Below are positions 10,951 to 25,140 of a DNA stretch of 64,000 nt, piece by piece (position 1 is the first letter of the stretch; the number at the start of each line of letters is the position of its first letter). The DNA is from Trogon surrucura (taxonomy: Eukaryota; Chordata; Aves; Trogoniformes; Trogonidae), in contig CM036617.1 of the NCBI GenBank assembly GCA_020746105.1, positions 162,572,912 to 162,636,911 on the forward strand, in the 5' to 3' direction. The translations under genes and the position numbers were made by a program. Below the pieces are notes generated by a model. It was given only the letters and a program-made list of their open reading frames with translations, was not told where the DNA came from and ran no database searches.

Positions 10951-13900
10951 CTTAAATAGGAACAAAACCTAGGCATCCCCCCTCAGCAAAGAGCAACACA
11001 AACCATGGGGAAATCCAAAGGAATAGGTCTTTCTACACTTCTTGACACAGCAAAGAGAAACAATCTGTTCTGCAACAGTTATCCCAGTAATCCCGGCTGC
11101 AATCTTAAAACAGTTTAAGCCAACTACAACCGAACCATCACCAGAAGTGCAGTAACGCCTTTCTTCTTGCTTGGAGTTTCCTATTTCTGCACAATTTCTG
11201 CGAATGGAAGCAAGGCTGCCTTTCAGGAGTTGGGCGCAGCGCACTTCAAAAGAAAGTGTCATGACAGAGACGGATGGCCCAACTCCATGGACAACGCTGC
11301 ATCCAAAGTTGCTGCCGCTAAACTGCTGCCGCAGTCACCAACTGAGCAAGCTGAGCCTCCATCAACAAGTCAAAGGCAAATAGGTCAAAACTCCTTCCCC
11401 TTATTTACTCATCATCTGGTAAGATACCATGATAAATTTTAAAAATAGGCGAGTCCAGATTTTCAGAAACAATATTCATAAATCAGCTCTAAAGGCCCAA
11501 ACACAAATGGTTATTTCTCTTGGTTTTGACAAAGTTATTTTTCTTTCTAGTACCTGTATTAAAAATTGAGATTACCTCAATTTTATATATTTCCTCATTC
11601 ATGCTTTACCAAAATGACTATTTCAAACACAGAACAACAAATGTCTACCCCTTTCTATGAGTGATATTGCTCAAAAATTCACACTTGTTAAATATGCCAG
11701 CAGCAGGAGCACAAATTTTGTGCAGATGCAACAGCAAACTTTATTTTCTGTGATTCAACAATAATATTTTGCAACAACTGAGTTGCAGTAAAGAAACATG
11801 CACATATGCACACATACATATATATACACACACAAGCACACAAAGACAGGCACCTGCACATACTATACGGAATCGAAAGAATATTCAGCTTCAGTTTATA
11901 ACAATTAGGTAGTTATAGCTACTAAAACTATTTAAGTCTCTTAAAACTTTAAAAACAAGAAAATTTTATTCTCCTTGTGCTTTCAAAATAGGTTCCACAA
12001 CATTCCACACACTTCATTCCACTAGAATTACACTCTTTGAATTTAGCAACTGAAGATACCAATGGTGACTTTATTGATATTAACACAATTTCTATGTAAT
12101 ATTTAATTATGATCAGTATTCATACACTATGCAGCACCTATGACTGGGCTAGCGTTTACTGTTCAGAACAAGAACGTTCACGAAACACGGAATCCCATTC
12201 CAGCATCATGTTTTATTTAGCTCCTTAAAACACCATCACAAACTCAGAACAAGTCATGTTAGTGGAAAATTTCCTTAAAACAATTTCAACACGCTGGTTT
12301 TCAATTCACCATTTTCTTCACCAATTCTGCCCTTGCAATTTAGTGATGGATGATACTACATAGAGACCAGTTGATGAAGAGTTCACATACCCTAGCAAAA
12401 ATCTAACAGTGCTACCTTTAAACTAGCTGAATGTAAGAAAAACGCATGACAGCTGCTCCAAGGGCTAAAGGAACAAAGAACAAGAGGGGTCTGCAGATCA
12501 TATGTTTTTCTCAAAAATGATTTATAGATGTCAGAAGGAGAGACAGTGATGTGGCTAACTTTAAAGTTCCTTCTATTGGCCCTTCTCTATCCTTCTCCCT
12601 TCCTATTTTCATTTGTTGCCTGGTCTAGTCACTTATTCACCCTCTCTTTCCCACCCCCATTACACCTATCTTTTTCTTGGTATGATCTTCCCCAGCCATC
12701 CCAAGATTATGTCCACAAGTCTGGCAGAAGTACTTAATAAGCCACAGCATCTTCTCATTCCTGAGAAGGGTCAAAAGTTAACTTCTTCCTGGAGTTTTAC
12801 CAGAACAGAAACATCCAGAATCCAGATGAATCTTTACTGCCTTCCTCCTCTCCCCATCTTCAAACTCTCTTGCTTTCAAGCATAGGCCCTGAATCAGAAA
12901 CCTCCTTTCTGGTATCATAAGGAAGAGCTGCAACTGGAACAAGGAAGTATCTACACTTAAAAGATCACACCCTTATCTGACACCTCCAGTGTTGTACAGA
13001 GAAGCATTTATATTATTCTTAAGTCTCCTAGGTGGTGGTGATTTTTAACCCCGAACCTCAGTTTCTACAAACACTGCACAAAACCACTGCATTGAAGATC
13101 TATACTTTCATTGAGAAGTAACTCCTAGCCTTCACTACAGCAAAGGAAAGCTTAAAAAAAATCTTAACAGATTAAGAAGAGGCAGCAAATAATAACTTCC
13201 CAGTACTTATTTCCATGGCTTTGAATCCCATCTCTGCTTTTTGGAGAGGAAGCTGGCACACGATTCTGATCTGCAATTCTGGAATTGACAGTAACACCAC
13301 AAAGAGAAAAACGCAACCCTTCTGATCAAAAACTACTTCAGCCTTGCAGTAGCAATTACGTTTGCAGACTTAGGTGACGAGGAGAACTATTTTGCAGCAA
13401 ACTGGGTTCTTGCTCAACTCAAGGCAGAGAGAAACAGATAAGGAATTGTCCACAGTTTATTTATAGCAGGACGGGAGCTTTAGTTCCAACTGCTGAGTTT
13501 AGGAAGCTGAAATAGTTTCTTGTTATAAAAGAATCATGAAGAACACAGCCTGAGCTTTGAGATCCCACTCTGGAGTTCTGCTGTATTTTACACTAACTCC
13601 CAAGCTCAACAGATTTGTTCTACAACTCACTACGGAAAAAGTATAAATCCATTAATATCACTTTTTTTCTGAATTTGGCCGCTCTGCAACATTTATTCTT
13701 CACATTTACTGTAGATTTACACCCTTCTTAAACCAGATTACTGTTTAACAGTTTTTCTGGACTTTCTAGCAGCAACCCAAATATCAGATTTTCCATATTT
13801 CCTATCTTACAACAGGTCTTTCATCAGTTCACCATATACTATATTGTTGGTATCTTAAAGGAATACTCACAAGCCCTTGAAAGCAAAGACTAGACAGCTA

Positions 13901-16416
13901 CAGCTTTGATCCTGGCCATACATTTTCAGATGTTTAACTTCATCATCAAGAGAAGTCCATTCTCCACAGGATTACTTGCTTTACTAAAGTGAATGCATGG
14001 TTTACGTGTTTGCAGAACTACAGACTAAGTGAAGAGGAACAGCATTCTGAATATTCTGTTATCTCAGCGCTGCAGCTCTTGCAATTACTACAAGTTGCCT
14101 GATATTTGTTTTTCTTCTTCCAAATCACAAGAGCTTTAAGAGCTGGAAGAATTGAACCATAACAGCTCAAAAGCCCAGATGTAAATAAGAAGAATCTATT
14201 TTAAAACTCTATGGTTTTTCAGCAACCTTCTGATTTTAAAACTGACACAAGAGTGTGCTGCAAGGACTAATCCAGTTTGCATATGGGTTCTAATAGCAGC
14301 TAACAAACTTTCATGAAGTGTAGTATTTAATATTTTCCTTCAGCTCCCATTAACCCTTTAAATAAACAGAATGTTGCAAAATCCTCAACAGAATTTTCTA
14401 CTGGAATGGGTAGCACCCAAAAACCATGCTGCTGGAACAGGAGCAGAAGGAAGCATGGTTTACATTAAGTTATTTGCTCCAACTTCACCTCTTCCAATTA
14501 AAAAAAAGTAAACACGCATTACACTGTTTCACACTTCTGTAATCAGCTGATACAGACACCACACTGAACTTGACTTGCTATTTCCCCCTAAATCCAATAC
14601 TGTCCCCACTTCGTTACACTCCTACAGTTCACTCTGCACGTGGAAACGACAGCGCCTCTTTAGACCACACAAAATTCAAACAGCTCTTTTAGACTTCAGG
14701 AGGTAGAATCCTCCACAGAAGAAACAAAAATACTGAGGTCTCATTGTAAATTACCCCACTTGTCAAATTAAGTGTTCAGTAACAAAATATGAAACAGCAC
14801 ACACAGCTAATCAAGACATTTTCCGTCCAGCGTTCTGTGACCAGCCAAGTCTAAAAACATTCAGCAAGAGACTGTGAACACACTTGAGACAAACTTTTCC
14901 AAGGCCTCCTACTGGTCTTGAAACTGGGAAGAGAACTCAGATTAAGTTTAATCAGAGCTATTCACAATTTAGCTTTATGTAGGGTTTCAGTTGTTTACTA
15001 AGGCTGCAATTGCCGACACTCCAGCAAAAAATTAAATATTGACAGGGGACTACTCAAAACAGATTTATGAAGACGGCTAATGAGATATTAGCGATGAATG
15101 ACAATTCTGGAGCCTAGTTTCTGCCCATTCTGCTTTCGCAATCCCAAGAAGAGTGGCACCATTTCAAGTTTTTACAGATCAAAGGAAGAAATACAAATGC
15201 ACATCGTATTTTAGATGGAAAAACAAGAATTGACAAAGAAAACTAATTCCGTCTGCAGGCACTTCTTTTGCATATCAGTTTGAGCTTTTAGACAAGGTCC
15301 CCTGGAACCCAACCAAAAGCTGTAAGCTTTCCTATTGCTGTAGAACCCCTCGGTGCTCCAGAAATAGATGTAAACTCTGGACAATTTTTTCTTCCTTCCC
15401 TTTCTCCCAACAGTCTCCCATGCACATAGTCCTGCTGAATCCCCTGTATTGGAAATAGATTTAGAATCTCCTGTGTGAATTCCCCTATGGTAGGAAGAAA
15501 ATAAAAAGCCATTCTATGAATCTTTAACCAAGTATTGCTATGGCAACAAACATAATTGAGAACTTTTAGAGCGTTTTCTAATGGGAAGTATTTATACAGA
15601 CAAGTTAGTACATGGCTTTAAAACACTGAGAAATGTATAATCAATCAGGAGGGATTAGAGACGGAAAAAAGACAAAATTAATTTCAAATATAACATGAAA
15701 AGGTTTAAATCACTGTTGTTTGATCTAGTACTTAGTCAGGACAATGATGATTATGGAAATGCTTGCTTGACCAGGTGAATGAACAAGCATGGCTTTGGGC
15801 ACTGAGGTATAGAAATTTCTACAATTATCAAGCATTGAATTCAAACAAAAGCTATAAAATGTCACTTCCTTCTTGAGTTTGATCTTCCATAGTGTTTACA
15901 ATTATATCTCAGTGCAAGTTTCAGTGAGACAGAAGCTCCTTATTAACTTTAACTGAGAGATTAAGATTAAAAACGATCATTTTCTCCGAAAAGTAATGGG
16001 CTGTGACTCAAGAGATACAACTTCTATCTATAACCCTAAGTCAAGACTTACACAATTTGGTCAAATCACAACTATTTCAGTTTCCCATCTATATAATGAG
16101 ATAATACTAGCTTTGTCCTAATTCTTGGTCCAACTTTCCTTTTTATTCGGTCATGAATTTTTCCAGACAAGAACTGTTTTTATGACATGGTTGCAGAGGG
16201 GCAGTGCACAGATTTCAATCAGGATTTCTGACTGTTATGATCAGCAGGTTTCTAAGTGTGTATCACAGTTAAAAGACTGGTAGTAAAGTGTTGACTGCAG
16301 CCCTAACAACCCAAGAGAGTCTGTGGCTGAAATGATCTAAATGCCTTTTCGGAAGTGGTGAGAGAAAAAGGTGTCAACACATATAGCCACAATTGGTTTT
16401 GATAGATAAGTTTCAC
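10951..16416. other. Intron-like DNA with a CpG-containing pocket and a CA/TA repeat
   Basis: Mostly A+T-rich. At about 11160-11350 the text becomes richer in G+C and keeps several CpGs (GCGCAGCGC, GCCGCT), unlike its surroundings; both strands are open there for roughly 90 codons. A mixed CA/TA microsatellite lies at about 11799-11846. Nothing else could be supported. Confidence 0.5.
11799..11846. repeat. Imperfect CA/TA microsatellite
   Basis: Alternating purine-pyrimidine sequence of CACATA, TATATA and CACACA runs. It is an imperfect simple repeat with no associated gene. Confidence 0.75.
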
Positions 16417-16547
16417 CTGTGTTAGAGCACAGTGTCCACCTGTCCGCAAACTGCTTCTAACAGAGGGAGCTGAGAAGCAATCTGTGCTATCACCACTTTC
16501 TTCTGTTCTCCCCCTCCCTTCCCTTTCTATTTCCAGAAGAGCAGAGT
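16417..16547 (-). CDS. Candidate internal exon, minus strand
   Basis: The acceptor CCTTATTTTTAG precedes 131 nt that end in ACACAG|GTGAAAC. One frame is open throughout and reads SALLEIEREGRGRTEESGDS, then a Ser-rich stretch, ending HCALTQ. It starts in phase 1 and ends in phase 0. The phase-1 start matches the phase-1 end of the candidate exon at 24268-24330, joining as an Asn codon. The frame stays open on both sides, which weakens the case. No family is recognised. Confidence 0.2.
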
Positions 16548-19500
16548 CTAAAAATAAGGTGATCGGCACACAGCACAGCACTACTTAAATGGGATTTTGT
16601 TTATAGAGCCTCTGCCTCAACAAAAAGGTTCAGAGAAACTCCTTGTTACAGTTTCCACAAGCTGACTTCATAGACTTGATCACCATCGTTTTATACTCCG
16701 TATTGTATATCACTATATGTATTCCTGTTTCTGTTTCATCTATGTAGTGATTTTTAGAAGACTAAAATTGATCTACTACTCTTTTAACACTAATTCTAGC
16801 CTTCATTTCAAATACTTCATTAAAGCCAGGTATCAACAGCTACGCATGATAAAACGAACGTTATGTCCCTTCTCCAGCCTAGCAAGGCAATTCCAATACT
16901 ACACATATGGGCAGGATGATGGGCAGGCAGTCCTTTGAAGAACGAAAAGCACAGAAACTCCAAAGTTAATTAGTAGTATATGGAGGGTAGGACTTGATCA
17001 TTGTACCCAACTGCCTTGCTGTAGCACCCTCTACTAATCTACTCTAGAATTCACACCAAGAAATAGCCCAAAGAACAGTATATCCTACACCAAACCACTA
17101 TACAGTCAGCAGGTATTTTCTTGAACTACCAAAACAATTATATTTGCATTACTAATCTAACCAAGACAAAGACTAAAATACGCTCAATGCTGCAAGTCTG
17201 TAACTCATTCTGACCCAAATTTACAGCACTGGGCACTTGCTCAGTTGCATTTATCTGACAACACTGCATTGTTACATCATTGACAAAGTTTTCCCTTTCA
17301 CAACTAATATAGCAAGCATTCGCTAAAACAGCACCGATTTAAATTGGCAAAAATAATAGCTGGAGAAAAGCTGCAGCAGGGAAAATTTTCCAGACTCCCA
17401 AAATCTGCTTTAAAAATAAAATAATTCTGTTCTGTTCTAACAGATGCTGAGAAATCGATTTTTTTTTTAAAGCCCGTTTACATAGGACACACGCAAATAC
17501 ATTTCTTTTTTACTTCCTCTGCAGCTGCAGCTAAGAAACTATTCCCAGATCTTTGCTGACATAGTTGGTGATTATCACGTGCAAATAAAAGAAACAAATA
17601 TAAACACACTGTATGCCCTATTAAGTTCTATTCCTGATAAAACCTTTGGGAGGCAGAAACACAGTCAAATGAATAAGGAAAAACCACAGTCTGAATTGAA
17701 AAAAGCAGGAAAACTTATTTTACACTAGTCAAAATAGCATTACAAAGTAAGGCCAGTAAGGGCTGTTCCAGTTACATGTTACTGCCACGGTTACTGGTTC
17801 TCTTGTCAATTCTACACAGCCAACATTCATTGCTGTACAGTTTTGGCTTTTAGGATCTCATCACTTTTACTTAAGAAAACTTAGTATAAATGGGTCGACA
17901 TTTTATAATTTTATGCAAGTCTGATTCTAAATTTCTATTTTGACCTCACTGTATGAAGAGAAAGAATATTCCATGGTTTCAATTTAAAAACAAAACCAAC
18001 CACCCATTTAAAAACAAACAACTGCAAAGAAGCCTTGATCAGGCAATGTTACATTCAGCACTGAAAATAAACCAAACAAAAATTAAAAAATAACAACAAA
18101 AGTCTCAAACTTCCTCTCCCTCCTCAAAAGCAAAACCTTCCAAGGGTTAATCTGACGAACTTCAATGTTTGAGATGCAAATACTGATTAGTGGAGATTTT
18201 TTTCAAAACTGGCCTTTTTAGAAAATATTTATCCATAATTTCTTCAAATCCTCTCCTCCCTACTTACATGTAGCTACTGTCCTTGATACCACCATGAAAG
18301 TCTAGTTTAGAATTATTGCAGATGAAAAAGCCCATAATGAAAAAAAAAAAAAAAGCCTAACTTAATAAAAACCACAAACGCAGCATTTGCAAAAAGGAGT
18401 CTGTGCTGTTCTTCCCCCCTACTTCCATATGGGAGGCCTTCAGCCCCAGAGCAATCAAGCATTGTGCGGGCTGCAAATCATACTTCTGTAAATATACCAA
18501 ACATGATTTTTTTTCCTCTTTGTGCTTCAAAGAATCTCTCATGCTCATCTTGTTTATTTTTAAAGCATGTGCCTGCACTTTCATAAAGTACATTAAGAAG
18601 ATAGTTACCCGATAGGTACATTTACCTTGGAGTAATTTTACTTTGCATCCTCCATCTAGCTTTTCCCCACCCATTTTTATCCTGGTAAGTTGAGGAGGAA
18701 AGGTCAGTGAACATGGGAGAAAATCTGGTATTCTCAGTTGAGCACCCCATTAAAGATAAAACTGACATCTGCAGAAAGATAAAGGGCAACTTGTTCTCAC
18801 TTGGTTAACTTCTGCAGGCAAGAGCTGGTAACAGAGGACAGAAGAAACTCTAACTTTCCTCAGTACTTGTCAGACAGGCATTCAAGAATAAGTACTAGCA
18901 GTAAACAGATGAGAGTCAGTAAGACTGGTTTGTCTACCCAGGGACACTCAGGAAAATTAATCCATATTAACTGCATGTGTGGAATTCAAGTAAATTAACT
19001 AAACTACTTTTAGAGGCTGTGTGAATGTCCTTGCTCAGAATCAAGAGAGCTCTATTTGGTCTGACATAATTCAATTGGGAAGAGAAGTATCCACATTAAA
19101 GATTTAATCAAATTAAACTAACTTCTTTTAAAATGACATGTTTAATAATATAGCTCAGCTTTCCAGTGTCTCCATGTATGTAATCCTTGCCTTCACATAT
19201 GAAATTTTTATTGAACCCTCAGCTCAAGAGGATACTTTTTGGTAAATTCATGTGCTAGAGTTTTAATTTATAGCCCCCAGAATAAAACCCAGTAAGTAAT
19301 CAAGTGTTCTCAATCATTGCTTGGAAATTAAAACAAATTGCAGTCTACTATATGAAGCCTCTCAGGTGAGTATCTAATTGTGAGGGAGAGATTTGATGCT
19401 CAAACTAATTGCCTTTACTGCTCACTGCTCTAGGATTACTCACTGCTCTAGGAGTAAAATCCACATCCAGCCATCACGCTTAGCTGAAGAACAGCAAGAT

Positions 19501-22500
19501 TTGCACCTCCAGAAGAAAAAAAAAACTGCACCAAAAAAATCTCCATGTGGGTTGCAGCAGTCCTTAAATGTCCTGCAAACAGATGCCATATGCTTATAGC
19601 AAAGTGGCTGACGTGCACTGGGTACACGCACATTCAGCTTTTAGCGGCCAAGTAGAGAAGTACCAGGACCCCTGGACTAGTCAGTGCCATCACTGCTGAA
19701 ACCCACGGACTACACTGTAGTTCCTACACTACCTGGGTTAAATCTAATTTATTTGCAGAAGCTGTGATCCCACCTCCTAACTGTAGCTTGTATCTGCCAC
19801 GGCTTTGCATAACTTCACTCATGGAATTACTTATATGGGTTTTGGATTCTTGAAGGCTTTGCCCGGCAATTTCCATAAACAGCCAGGAGAGCAAAATTAT
19901 GTCCTCACATACTGGCTTGGACGTGAAAGGCTGGAAAGCATGTACATATGTAAATTTTATCTATTTACACGTCTGTATGCTTGCAAGCATATGAACAAAA
20001 TTAAAGGTATAGCATCACAGTAGCACCTTCAGTTGTATCTCTTTCCGTCGGAGAGACTTCAAGCCTCACAATATGGAGTCTAGATGACAAATAAACTATC
20101 TATTTCCCTTAGATATAACTATGGCTTCAAGACTCATATATGCTGCCGATTATAGGAGGGGTGGGTAAAGAAGAAGATTGAATCAATTTACCTCCCAACA
20201 ACATTGATTTTTCTTCTGCTATGCTAATACAAAAGATAATGAAATTCTTCGAGCTATACTTTATTTTCAGCTACCAGAATGAGCGTTACCTATCCAATTG
20301 TTAATTATCCCCTTTCGTTATTTTAAAGAACTTCTATTTTATCCTGTTTGTTAATTAGATTCAGTAGTTTTAAAAAAATCTTATACATGAAACATTGCAC
20401 TTTTAAGAATTTTCAAATGCCCAGACCTAAACATATTCCTACTGAAAGTCACTGGGAATTAGTCCTCTGTCTGAAGCCTGTATCTTTACATAATTTCAAG
20501 GAAGATTAAGCAAGAACCCAGAACAACATTAGACTGAGCACTAATCTAGTTCAGACAGCATTAGTCTAGGCACGAAGGGTCACATTTGGATCACTGACTG
20601 CACCTGGTGACTTAGATGTCACTATTGCTACAGCATCTCCCTTGAAGAGAGGAGCGTGGGTTCAGGCACTCACTATCCAGTGCTGTCAGGTCACGGCTTC
20701 AGCAATCAGTGAGAGAAGCAAACACATGAGCTTAAACACAGATCTTTTACCAGGGCAGGCCTTCCACACCCGGCAAAGAACCACAGGCTTGAGAAAATCC
20801 TTGTTGCACAGGAAGACTTGAATCTGACTTGTTTAAGGCATGCACATGCCAATGTTCTTCCAAAAGAATCCTTCTCACCTAACGCTGGGTTTGGAGCTTC
20901 TATTAAGAGATACCTGTTGTATCTTTTGAGCATTACATAAAGAGTAGGGTGAAAACTCCCCCAAAACCTAAACAGTCCTAGTAACATTCCCCTATCGCCA
21001 TTTCACTAGAAATGTGGCAGTTACATGTCTCCTCCCAAAGGGTTCACATTATAATCTGTGCATCCCACAGTTCCTATGCACAACAGCTGTCCTTCTTCAA
21101 AAATTCACCTGTGGCTGAGAAAAGACAGTTAAATTTACCTGGCCTCTGCCTGTTGCATTGAGTGCAGAACTTCAGAGTATTATCAAAATAAGAACAAATT
21201 CCTGCCCACTCCCCAGCTATTCCCAGTGCTTCTTTAACGAACTCATTCTTGGGTGGGGGCAGCAGGGATAGAAAAGGTCATGGGACAACTTGGATTCATC
21301 AACAAAGAATTAATAGTAGTATCATTTTGATTAAAGCACTGTCAAAAGAAAATTCCAGGGCAAACTTCTACAGCAATACTTCCTTTAAAAACAAGACAGT
21401 AGACTCATATGAACTGCCTGTAAGTTAAACCAAAATACAATTTATCTAAAACCTGTTTACAATCAGATAAGGAATAGTAATAGGGTAGAGTAGGTAAAAC
21501 CACAATATATGACCATTTATTAAGGTACATGAGTAGTCCGAGGTACAGAACAACCATTTTCCTGGGCACCCTTCCAAATCCTGAGTCAGGTAAAACGACT
21601 GACTACATTTTCCTCCTGTAGGAACCAATGAAGTAGGTCAAAACAATGCAGTCTACTTGCTGACTACTATGCCTTGTCATACGACTACACAATAAAACTA
21701 ACCCAGTGTCAAATTTAAGGCTGGGCCAGCCTCTAAACTTTGATGCTCTCTGTGATCCCACCACCATTCTCCCAGGGGAGGACAACAGGAGAACCAGAGA
21801 GAGAGAGACTTTGACGTTAAAAAAGAACACAAACCTTGAAGGAGTTTAATTGAAAACTAATATTAACAGTAACAATGAAGATGTCAAACTATAGAAGATG
21901 TATATACAAGTATGCAAATATGCTCAAAGATACAAAAGAGTATGTCAATACAGGACCCATACCTTTCAGTTGACAAGGTCCTGAGCAGAAAACAAAAAGT
22001 CCCAGACTGGACTAGGCAGCAGACAGTCACACCCAAGCACGGAGTCCCTATAATAGTCCACAGGAAACTGAAAAGGAGCTGTGCCGCTCCCATTAGAGGA
22101 GGCAGGAGAAGACAACCTGTTCCATCAAATGGTGCTCCTCCACAGTGAGAAAACAAGAAGCAGGAACACGAGCTGCACGGGAGAAAGATGATGAAGAGGC
22201 AATGCCAATCCTCTCAGCACAGCAGGCACTAAAGGCCCTGGTGCTCTTCTTAGGGGCCCTTATACACTGAGCACATGGGAAGAAATGCCATGAGTGATCG
22301 ATTTGGGTCACCTGACCCATCCTCTCCTCTCCATAGGCACAGTTGCCCCTCCTCTCTCACTGTGATTGCCACCAGTGCCAGGAGCCCAGAGGATTTTTAT
22401 GCTGGTGCTCTCAAACCAGGACATCAAGATGTAATGGAGCTGTCACAGGTCAGAAAAATAAATGTCTTTTTGATACCTACGGCATGGTAACATGATATAC

Positions 22501-24267
22501 AAATATAGCTCCTAAACACTTCTGGCTGCACAGTACAGAGTTATTACTGAAAATACTCTGACGCCCTTTTGTAGCAAGGTATAAACACAAAATCTTCATG
22601 TGAATGAATAAGAATTGCAATATGCAACTGATCACCTGCAGACAATCATATTTGATAGGTATACATAATAAGAAATTTTGTTTTGTGAGACAGTTCCTTG
22701 GTGTTATATATCATCTGTATAAATAATCTCCTCTGGAAGAAGTTGTGGTAAAGAGCTTCTACAGCACACGCACGCTGCAGCTACGTACACAGGCACAGGA
22801 CGAAGCACAAATAAGGTTGCCAGCTTCAAACAAGAGAGGGCAGAAATGGAAGCTTACTCACAAGTCATACATACTGGAGGTGTGAGGTAGGAGGGAAGAA
22901 TAACAGCTCATCCTGAAAACAAGGATCACTGCACATTCCCAAAATTAATTTAACACTGAATATAAAAATAATAATAAATAAATATATATCAAAATCCAGA
23001 AAGATGTCTTTGATCTGAATAAAAAGGTTACATCACATACTGCTAAGACAGGCAAGATAGAAAGGCAGATCAAAATTTTCCACATAAAGGGATCAGCAGA
23101 AATAGTCTCAGTGACTGAAAGAACTGTGCATTACACCATCAGTATAATGATTATCTAATAACAGCTATAACCCTACCAGCTCCCAGCCAGGAAAATCAAC
23201 CGTAGCAAAATCTTCAGTCTAAACTAAGTGTATTTGTTCTAAAACTTTTGAGTACTGGGAAAGATTCTAGAAAGCTGGATTATAATATCACTTTCTTTAA
23301 AACAATTGTGTATTATAGATTTGACAGGCTCTGCCAGTAACAAATACACTCTCCCACTCACCAACTGTGGATGAGAAATTTTGCAAGGCAAATGGACACA
23401 AGATTTATTGCCTTCTGCAAATCTTAAAATTTCATTTACATACATATCTACATACATCATCAGGTTGCAAAGATACTCTAAGCCCTGCTGTAAGACTGTC
23501 AAGCCCTGAAGCTAGAAAGACAGCCTGAGACAACAGAAAGAGGTGTGAGGGTTTGGGGTTTTTTCTTATTGAAACAGCCAAGCTTTGCCTTTTCAAATCA
23601 GATACAGGCCTACAACGTGCACAAAGCTTCAGCTCCCGTTTTCATCTCCCGAATTAGAGCATTTAACAGAACGGCCGCCGGTACCTGATGAAGTTTCCAC
23701 TTCCTAAGGGAACTCAACTTCACTGGCTGAAGGACTGAACTTCAGAACTCACATCAGACACAAAAGGGATGAAAGGACTTGCCCCACAGTACTCTGTCAA
23801 AGGTGTTACAGAAATATCTCCCACTACATCAATATTTCATGTCTCCTGGCCCCAGACAGAGGGGAGGTTGCAGAGCATCCCAACAGTGGAAAAAACACTC
23901 TTTTTTTTTTGTTAAAACAAATTGAACACTACTTCAAGAATCCATTACAAAATCAGGAAGCTTCCCACAATTATTTCCTTAGTTTCCCATCATTTGCTGC
24001 TGCCATGAATCACACAGTGCCACTTAAATCCTCCCTTTAAATGTCACATACTGCTTCAAGATTAGCAATTACTTCTGTTCCTGTTTGCTTTATTATAAAG
24101 CTTCACAGTGTGCCATGTATACAGGTAATGCTTTTCACTTCGTCTTAGCTGACTAAATACTGAATCTTTTAAAACTATTTTGCTGACAAACATCACTCCA
24201 GTGGCACAGATGATGAGCCAAGTTCCTTATTTTTCCTTTTAGGCTTCTGTGGAAGCAGTTTCCTTAC
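16548..24267. other. Intron-like DNA, no supported gene
   Basis: Long A+T-rich stretch. A minus-strand frame at 18357-18674 (105 codons) has no convincing splice boundaries. The segment at about 21950-22460 is less A+T-rich. It has a strong plus-strand acceptor (CTCTCCTCTCCATAG before 22338) followed by an open frame with SPEDFYAGALKPG, but the donor-like site is weak (CAG|GTCAGA). Short A runs occur at about 18343-18355. Confidence 0.5.
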
Positions 24268-24330
24268 TATGAATACTGGCAACTTTGCTTTGTCGAGTTA
24301 TTGAAATACTAAACCATCTTGCTTGGTTTT
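24268..24330 (-). CDS. Candidate 63-nt internal exon, minus strand
   Basis: A very good acceptor (CTTGCTTGTGCCTTACAG) precedes 63 nt with a single open frame reading NQARWFSISITRQSKVASIH, followed by the donor ATA|GTAAGG. The other two frames are closed. Length is a multiple of three, with phase 1 at both ends. The downstream phase agrees with the candidate at 16417-16547. No candidate with a phase-1 end was found upstream, so an exon would be missing. The peptide is not recognised. Confidence 0.22.
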
Positions 24331-25077
24331 CTGTAAGGCACAAGCAAGTTTTAGTGCTCATAAAAGAGGCAGCAGTACTGAAAAATCTAAGTGCACTGTG
24401 AAAAGACATCAGGCCTACTTCCTCACACACACTTTAAAACGTTACAGGTAACTTTCACTTCCCAACAGCAACAAAAAAAATCCACCTTCTTAAGAGAGCT
24501 ACCAGGTGTCCTGTAGCTGGCAGCACTTCACTTAACTTCCTCAACCTGTAGCACCTCAAGCTTAAATCTTAAATCTTACAGGTTCTTTACACACTCTGCC
24601 AACAAACGCTACTGAACACAATTCTCTCAAATACATTTTGAAAAGGTACCTAACGCACTGCAGTGCAAAAAGATGTTACGGGTGTTTGACACCTCCTGTC
24701 TCCCCTCCCTGTCTCATTTTCCACTCGCCTCACACCCCTCTCCCCTGTTTATCAATACCAGTGGAGAAATGCAGCCGTGGTTCCAGCTGCCTGCAACTTA
24801 GTAAGAGCCACTAGGCTAAAGCATCTCTTCCCATTGCTACAAACAGAATAATCCACCAGAGAAATGGAACACTCAAGAAAGCCCTGCTTGGAAGGGAAGA
24901 AAACCAAGGAAGGGAAGAGAAAAATACATAACATACAACAAACGAAAAGTAAAACATTTTTTAAGACGTTTTGAAAGTTTAAAGGCTTTTTGCTTTAAAA
25001 ATGTTCCTCATGTCTAATGCAGTCAATTAGCTAAAAGGATGATTCTCTGACTGGCTTAATGTAAATTGCACCATTAG
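24331..25077. other. Intron-like DNA
   Basis: No gene or repeat family recognised. The triplicated CTTAAATCTTAAATCTTA near 24560-24578 is a short local repeat. Confidence 0.55.
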
Positions 25078-25140
25078 AGGTGGGACTAGCTGACTTCCTG
25101 AGGTTCCTTCCAACACAAATTATTTGATGAATCGATGATA
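25078..25140 (+). mobile_element. Old CR1 3'-end fragment
   Basis: The text GTGGGACTAGCTGACTTCC, then GAGGTTCCTTCCAAC, follows the CR1 3' untranslated consensus, and the piece ends in a decayed octamer tail (TTATTTGATGAATCGATGA). Only about 60 bp survive, and divergence is much greater than in the other copies, so this is an old insertion. Confidence 0.7.

Noticed and set aside
18357-18674. 105-codon minus-strand frame
   Set aside because: No recognisable motif, no convincing splice boundaries, and A+T-rich composition; length alone is expected by chance in 64 kb.
21950-22260. Possible LTR or retroviral sequence in a less A+T-rich patch
   Set aside because: No paired terminal repeats, primer-binding site or recognisable retroviral protein text was seen.
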